DNA from: Actinomycetota bacterium | Lineage (GTDB): Bacteria; Actinomycetota; Actinomycetes; S36-B12; UBA10799 | Assembly (NCBI GenBank): GCA_020637055.1 | Contig: JACJWR010000004.1 | Location: 1 to 64,000, forward strand | Length of the DNA: 64,000 nt | Direction of reading: 5' to 3' | Shown here: positions 59,913-64,000 of the stretch, piece by piece | Layout of the letters: each line of letters opens with the position of its first letter | Numbering within the stretch: the first letter of the stretch is position 1 | Translations under genes and position numbers: made by a program | Notes under the pieces: model-generated | What the model saw: only the letters and a program-made list of their open reading frames with translations | What the model was told of the DNA's origin: nothing | Database searches by the model: none

Positions 59913-61478
59913 TCAACTAGTGGCGTTCGCTCCGTCGGTCTTGGCCTCGCTGCCTGAGGGGCCATCCTGCGTGGCCCCGGCACTAGCGTTCGCACCGCCC
60001 CGAGTTCGCCGTCGTTGGCGCTTGCGACGTGGCTTGTCGCCCGAATCTCTGGGCGTCGAGTCGCCGCGGCGGCCTTTGCCGCCTCGGCCCTTCCCCTTGG
60101 CGCCCTGGCCCTTGGCCCCTTGCCCTTTGCCCCGAGGCGGAGAACCACGCTTGCCGGTCTCGCCCAGATCCTCGACCTCTTCGGCTGCCAGCCCGGGCAG
60201 CGTACGGGCCGATGCGGGCAACGAGCCGGTGGCCTCGTGGGGAATGCCGAGTCCGGTGTACACGTGTTCCGAGGTGGAGTACGTCTCCACCGGCTCGAAG
60301 AAGGCCAGGCCCAGCGCCCGGTTGATCATCTGCCAGCGGGCGACGTCGTCCCAGTCGACCAGGGTGACGGCCACACCGCTCTTGCCGGCCCGGCCCGTCC
60401 TGCCCACGCGGTGGAGGTAGACCTTCTCGTCCTCCGGGCAGGAGTAGTTGACCACGTGGGTGACGTCGTCGATGTCGATCCCGCGGGCGGCGACATCGGT
60501 CGCGACGAGGACGTCGACCTTGCCGCTGCGGAAGGCACGCAGGGCCTGTTCCCGGGCGCCTTGGCCGAGGTCGCCGTGCACGGCGGCCACCGCGAAGCCA
60601 CGCTGGCCCAGTTCATCGGCCACCTTCTGGCAGGTCCGCTTGGTGCGGATGAACACGATGGTGCGACCCCGGTCGGTGGCCTGTAGCACGCGGGCGAGCA
60701 ATTCCACCTTGTCCATCGCGTGGGCCCGCCAGACGTGCTGCTCGATGGAATCCACCGTGGCGTTGTCATCGTCGGGGTTGACCGCTCGGATGTGGGTCGG
60801 ACGGGTCATGTAGCGCTTCGCCAGGCTGACGATCTGGGTCGGCATGGTTGCGGAGAACAGCATCGTCTGCCGTTGCGCCGGCAGTTGCGCGACAATCGAC
60901 TCGACATCCGGCAAGAAGCCCATGTCGAGCATCTCGTCGGCCTCGTCGAGCACGAGGGTGCGCACATGGGAAAGGTCGAGCAGGCGTTGTCGGGACAGGT
61001 CGAGCAGGCGCCCGGGGGTTCCCACCACCACATCGACGCCCTTCTTGAGCGCGTCGACCTGGGGCTCGAACGCGCGGCCGCCGTAGATGGCCAAGACCCG
61101 TGCACCCGAGATGGAGCCGGCCTGAGACAAGTCGGCGGCCACCTGAACGCAGAGTTCCCGGGTGGGTACCACCACCAGCGCCTGCGGTTTGCCGGAACGA
61201 GTGGTCCCCGGTTCGCTGACCACATCGAGGCGTTGGAGCAGGGGGATGCCGAAGCCGAGCGTCTTACCGGTTCCGGTTTTGGCTTGCCCGATCACGTCGT
61301 GACCGTCGAGGGCGAGCGGCAGGGTCATTTCTTGGATCTGGAAGGCATGTGTGATGCCAACTTCGGCTAGGGCGGCCCGGATCGGGTCGGCAACTCCGAG
61401 GTCGGCGAACGACGTCGCGTTCAGCGGGTTCTCCAAACTTTCATTGATGGCCGCGCAGTGCGGGGATGTTCCCTCCAC
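59913..61478 (-). CDS. rhlE: DEAD-box RNA helicase, RhlE type
   Basis: A 521-residue cytoplasmic helicase. ATGTGKT-type Walker A (AKTGTGKTLGFG) near residue 67, PTRELCVQ, DEADEMLDMGF near 173, SATMP, and HRVGRTGRAG near 355. The C-terminal 100 residues are basic and Gly/Arg-rich (RGSPPRGKGQGAKGQGAKGK; RRKRQRRRTRGG), an RNA-binding, phase-separation-prone tail. The start is uncertain: GTG 61478 or TTG 61436; the helicase domain begins shortly after the latter. It is 24 bp from the PrsW gene and divergent from the ferritin-like gene. Position near DUF3107 and TetR recalls Rv3211. Confidence 0.9.
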   Translation of the reverse strand: MEGTSPHCAAINESLENPLNATSFADLGVADPIRAALAEVGITHAFQIQEMTLPLALDGHDVIGQAKTGTGKTLGFGIPLLQRLDVVSEPGTTRSGKPQALVVVPTRELCVQVAADLSQAGSISGARVLAIYGGRAFEPQVDALKKGVDVVVGTPGRLLDLSRQRLLDLSHVRTLVLDEADEMLDMGFLPDVESIVAQLPAQRQTMLFSATMPTQIVSLAKRYMTRPTHIRAVNPDDDNATVDSIEQHVWRAHAMDKVELLARVLQATDRGRTIVFIRTKRTCQKVADELGQRGFAVAAVHGDLGQGAREQALRAFRSGKVDVLVATDVAARGIDIDDVTHVVNYSCPEDEKVYLHRVGRTGRAGKSGVAVTLVDWDDVARWQMINRALGLAFFEPVETYSTSEHVYTGLGIPHEATGSLPASARTLPGLAAEEVEDLGETGKRGSPPRGKGQGAKGQGAKGKGRGGKGRRGDSTPRDSGDKPRRKRQRRRTRGGANASAGATQDGPSGSEAKTDGANATS

Positions 61479-61592
61479 TGGTTGGTCGCGGCGAGTGAGC
61501 AGGCGGTGCCGCCCGCTTGTGGCAGTCTAGCGAACGTCGACCACGTTGCCGATGCGACGCTGGCGGGCGCCGGCGGGATACCCTCGGACGTT

Positions 61593-62267
61593 GTGAAGAG
61601 CCGCACCCTCGAGGACCCTGAATACACCGCTGCCGTCGTCGACCTCCTCGGGTTGCTGGCCTATGGAGAACTGCAGGGCTTCACCCGAATGGCGATCGAT
61701 TCCACCCTGGCCCCGAATCTGCGCGACCAGGCGCAAACGGCTCGGATGGCGGCGACCGAGTTCCGGCAGTTCGAGCGGTTGCGTGACCGCCTCGTCGGTC
61801 TGTCGGTGGATCCGGAGGCGGCGATGGCCCCCTTCGTCGCGTCGATCGACGCTTACCACGCCTCCACCGCCCCCAGCGGTTGGTTGGAGGGACTGGTGAA
61901 GATCTATGTCGGGGATGGCATCGCAAGGGATTTCTACCTGGAGATGTCGTACTTCGTGGATCCGGACACCGCCGGTCTGATCAGGTCGGTCTTCGCCGAT
62001 CGCGGTCAGGCCGACTTCGTGGTGGCGTCGGTGCGGCAGGCGATCGCGGCCGAGCCGGCCTTGGCGGGCAGGCTGGCCTTGTGGGCCCGCAGGCTGGTCG
62101 GCGAAGCACTCAGCCAAGCACAGCGGGTTTCAGCCCAACGCGAGAGCCTTACATCGCTGCTGGTCGCGGGGGATGAGGGACTGGACCTGCAGGGCGTGGG
62201 CGAACTCTTTGGTCGGCTCACCACCAGGCACACCGAACGAATGGCGACACTCGGCCTGGCCCCCTGA
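61593..62267 (+). CDS. ferritin-like fold protein (Rv3210c-like)
   Basis: A 224-residue helical protein. LLGLLAYGELQGFTRMAIDS, AATEFRQFERLRDRL and FYLEMSYFVDPDTAG have the spaced Glu/Asp/His positions of a ferritin-like four-helix fold, and the C-terminal helix has ALWARRLVGEALSQAQRVSAQ. GTG 61593 is preferred because a TACCCT box lies 8 nt before it. By gene order it matches the conserved protein Rv3210c, once compared with MiaE-type hydroxylases, but the metal site cannot be verified by eye. Divergent from the RhlE helicase. Confidence 0.75.
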   Translation: MKSRTLEDPEYTAAVVDLLGLLAYGELQGFTRMAIDSTLAPNLRDQAQTARMAATEFRQFERLRDRLVGLSVDPEAAMAPFVASIDAYHASTAPSGWLEGLVKIYVGDGIARDFYLEMSYFVDPDTAGLIRSVFADRGQADFVVASVRQAIAAEPALAGRLALWARRLVGEALSQAQRVSAQRESLTSLLVAGDEGLDLQGVGELFGRLTTRHTERMATLGLAP

Positions 62268-62348
62268 GCGCCTCACCGCGATTCGCGCCTGAGCCGCACC
62301 ACGATTCGGGGTTCGACCGGGCCTCACGCTGATTCGGGCTGGATCGGG

Positions 62349-62573
62349 TCAGCCGGCTCCGAAACCGACTCGACGGGTGGTGGACTCGCCCAACTCGACG
62401 AACGCGATCTTGTCGGCCGGGATGATGTATTGGCGGCCCTTGTCGTCGACGAGGGCAAGCACGTCACCGCTGGAGATCGACTCCGCCACCGACTTCGCGA
62501 CGTCTTCTTGGTCGGACTTGCTCTCGAACGTGATATCCCGGACGGCGTTGCTGACGCCGATGCGGACCTCCAT
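62349..62573 (-). CDS. DUF3107 family small protein
   Basis: A 74-residue protein beginning MEVRIGVSNAVRDITFESKS and ending with the REEVDFV-like strand VELGESTTRRVGFG, the DUF3107 (Rv3208A, TB9.4) pattern. ATG 62573 follows TTGGAGGTTCAGC; the upstream in-frame ATG at 62624 is less likely. It is next to the TetR gene on the same strand, the order seen with FasR in mycobacteria. Function unknown; small alpha/beta protein. Confidence 0.88.
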   Translation of the reverse strand: MEVRIGVSNAVRDITFESKSDQEDVAKSVAESISSGDVLALVDDKGRQYIIPADKIAFVELGESTTRRVGFGAG

Positions 62574-62655
62574 GCTGAACCTCCAAGTCGTCGCGGCGCC
62601 CACCCGGGCACGCGTGCAGCACAAGCCTATGACGCGGGGTCGATATTCCGCCGTG

Positions 62656-63366
62656 CTATGTCCGTTCGCTGTTCGCGAAGCGCTCGGCCTTGCTCGGGCG
62701 GGCGGACGTGTCGTTGCTTCGTCGGCCGGCGGCCGGCGGCGGCTTGCGCGGGTGGCTGCGGGGAAACGCCGAGATCCCGCCCCAGACCTGGTCCATGATG
62801 AGTTTGGCCGCGGTCGCCTTGGGCAACGCCCGTCGGTTGCGCAGCCAACGCCGGGCGCTCGTCTGGGCCATCCCGGTCAGGCCGGTGGCGAGCAGCATGG
62901 CCTCGTCTTCGCTCAGGCCGGTGTCGGCCACGATCACCACTGCGACCAAGGCGGCGCAGTGTTCGTCGGCGCGTTCAACCCGGCGACGCACCTCATCGAC
63001 GTTCACCAGGTCGGATTCGAAGACCAGCCGGTAGGCGCCGTCGGGGTCGTCGACGAAGTCGAAGTAGGCGCCGATCGCGGCCGCCACGCGCTCGGCGTTG
63101 TCGTCGGTGCTCTCGAGCGCATCGCGCAGCGATCCCACGAGCATCTCGATGGATTCGTCGAGCAGGGCGAGGTAGAGCTCCTGCTTGCTGGGGAAGTGTT
63201 GGTAGAGCACCGGTTTGGAGACACCGGCCTGAACAGCGATTTCGTCCATCGCGGCCGCGTGGAAACCCTGCGTCACGAAGACGGATCGAGCGGCGTCGAG
63301 GAGTTGCGCACGACGCTCGCGGCGGGGGAGTCGCACCCCTCGGGGCGGGTCCTGCGTGACGGGCAT
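62656..63366 (-). CDS. TetR family transcription repressor, FasR-like
   Basis: A 236-residue TetR protein. The N-terminal DNA-binding domain (residues 15-65) has the helix-turn-helix MDEIAVQAGVSKPVLYQHFPSKQELYLALL; the C-terminal ligand domain (80-200) ends in a basic tail (RSNDTSARPSKAERFANS). ATG 63366 is preferred to 63393, because TAGTAT lies 7 nt before it and the upstream frame would contain the operator. Adjacent DUF3107 and ThiF genes match the FasR (Rv3208) neighbourhood of M. tuberculosis, where FasR controls fatty-acid synthesis, so an acyl-CoA-type ligand is plausible. The promoter has an operator matching that of the acyl-CoA dehydrogenase. Confidence 0.87.
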   Translation of the reverse strand: MPVTQDPPRGVRLPRRERRAQLLDAARSVFVTQGFHAAAMDEIAVQAGVSKPVLYQHFPSKQELYLALLDESIEMLVGSLRDALESTDDNAERVAAAIGAYFDFVDDPDGAYRLVFESDLVNVDEVRRRVERADEHCAALVAVVIVADTGLSEDEAMLLATGLTGMAQTSARRWLRNRRALPKATAAKLIMDQVWGGISAFPRSHPRKPPPAAGRRSNDTSARPSKAERFANSERT

Positions 63367-63373
63367 GGGCCAA

Positions 63374-63389
63374 ATACTACTCGCCAGTA
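63374..63389 (-). promoter_or_regulatory. TetR gene promoter with overlapping operator
   Basis: Minus-strand TAGTAT (63374-63379) is the -10 box, 7 nt before ATG 63366. The 12-bp near-palindrome TACTCGCCAGTA (63378-63389) overlaps the upstream edge of the -10 by 2 bp. The position fits autorepression. The surrounding 15 bp, CTACTCGCCAGTAAC, differ by one base from the site at 53504-53518. Confidence 0.55.
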
Positions 63390-63599
63390 ACATCCGGATG
63401 CGTCACTTGGTGGGCCAACGGGGGGATTGCCCGATCGCGCCGCCGCGCGCCGCCAACTCGGCGCCGATCCGGCGCCGCCAGAGGTCCGGCCGGATGGCTT
63501 TTGGTGACGCACGGCACCACCGCATCGGGAATGATTCATGCCCCCTTAGGCTTGCCTATCTCACCGAGAAGTCAGGACATCAGTGCAAAGGAGCGCCAC

Positions 63600-64000
63600 A
63601 TGACGCTGCCACCGTTGGTGGAGCCCGCCGAGGAGCTCGAGATCGACGAGGTGCCCCGCTACAGCCGGCACATCATCATCCCCGATGTCGGCATGGCCGG
63701 GCAGAAACGGCTGAAGAACGCCCGGGTGCTGTGTGTCGGCGCTGGCGGGCTGGGATCTCCCAACCTGATGTACCTCGCCGCAGCGGGGATCGGGACCCTC
63801 GGGATCGTCGAGTTCGACACGGTGGACGAGTCGAACCTGCAGCGTCAGATCATCCACAGCCAATCCGATATCGGCCGTCCCAAGGCCCTGAGCGCCGCCG
63901 AGACCGTCGCCGGGATCAACCCCTACATCGACGTCGTGGTGCATGACGAGCGGCTGGACACCTCGAACGTCATGGAGATCTTCGCCGACTACGACCTCAT
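63600..64000 (+). CDS. moeZ: ThiF/MoeB-type adenylyltransferase (MoeZ-like), cut by window end
   Basis: The first 133 residues of an E1-like enzyme that adenylates the C-terminus of a sulfur-carrier protein. ATG 63600 follows AAAGGAGCGCCAC. It shows RYSRHIIIPDVGMAGQKRL, the ATP-binding VGAGGLGSPNLMYLA and the catalytic-site start IVEFDTVDESNLQRQIIH, all intact. A C-terminal rhodanese domain, typical of MoeZ, lies beyond the window, so MoeZ versus MoeB cannot be settled. Gene order (TetR, DUF3107, ThiF) matches Rv3206c and favours MoeZ. The gap before it (63390-63599) holds no clear promoter that I could mark with confidence. Confidence 0.85.
   Translation, partial: MTLPPLVEPAEELEIDEVPRYSRHIIIPDVGMAGQKRLKNARVLCVGAGGLGSPNLMYLAAAGIGTLGIVEFDTVDESNLQRQIIHSQSDIGRPKALSAAETVAGINPYIDVVVHDERLDTSNVMEIFADYDL

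Noticed and set aside
62268..62348. Three similar GATTCG-containing segments (62280, 62303, 62331) in an 81-bp gap, considered as a repeat array.
   Set aside because: Spacing is uneven (23 and 28 bp) and identity is limited to a few bases; too weak to call.

Overview
The window is high-GC, densely coded DNA from an actinomycete (Actinomycetota). The evidence is gene content: a mycothiol deacetylase (mshB), a 7Fe ferredoxin next to dapC, a SigK/RskA-type sigma/anti-sigma pair beside a fasciclin lipoprotein, the small DUF3117 and DUF3107 proteins, LGFP repeats, a tandem dynamin-like GTPase pair, and many genes that look leaderless (TANNNT-like -10 box 6-7 nt before the start codon). The order within the phylum cannot be fixed by reading. 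No rRNA, tRNA, CRISPR array, insertion sequence, phage or integrase was seen.

Layout. 0-8.4 kb: a phosphotransferase, a DEAD-box helicase, then a leftward four-gene cluster (exported DUF2202 ferritin-like protein, membrane flavocytochrome reductase, exported FMN-binding protein with an SGAT site, ApbE flavin transferase) diverging from an OmpR-type two-component system. The gap between them holds three TGTGG repeats spaced exactly 11 bp. 8.5-17 kb: DUF1269 protein, type II NADH dehydrogenase, SGNH esterase, a second DEAD-box helicase preceded by a possible leader peptide and hairpin, and two coupled GTPases. 17-25.7 kb: copper chaperone and CopA ATPase, anti-sigma/sigma/fasciclin, a stress protein, a metallo-hydrolase, and an S9 peptidase with a 38-residue membrane protein. 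25.8-30.2 kb: mshB, flavin reductase, fdxA, dapC, citrate synthase. 30-38.3 kb: accessory and envelope genes, including an LGFP-repeat amidase and a NERD-helicase. 38.4-55.4 kb: dapD/dapE, a LOG protein, a FolP2-like protein, a DivIVA-like protein, DUF3117, aminopeptidase, O-methyltransferase, HtrA, TatB, Mrp, DUF1003, MgtE-N/CBS protein, transporter, CoA-ester lyase, acyl-CoA dehydrogenase and general stress protein. From memory of the M. tuberculosis map this follows the Rv1170-Rv1234 order with insertions and losses. 55.8-64 kb resembles Rv3206c-Rv3213c: ParA, RhlE-type helicase, ferritin-like protein, DUF3107, a FasR-like TetR regulator and MoeZ (cut by the window end).

Genes that work together: dapC, dapD and dapE serve the succinylase branch of lysine/meso-diaminopimelate synthesis; the DUF2202/flavocytochrome/FMN/ApbE cluster looks like an extracytoplasmic flavin-based redox system; SigK/RskA probably controls the fasciclin lipoprotein; CopA with its small HMA chaperone exports copper. 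Two divergent gene pairs (dapD/dapE and hydrolase/parA) appear to share overlapping -10 boxes in 17-19 bp gaps. The TetR gene and the acyl-CoA dehydrogenase gene carry nearly identical palindromes at their promoters.
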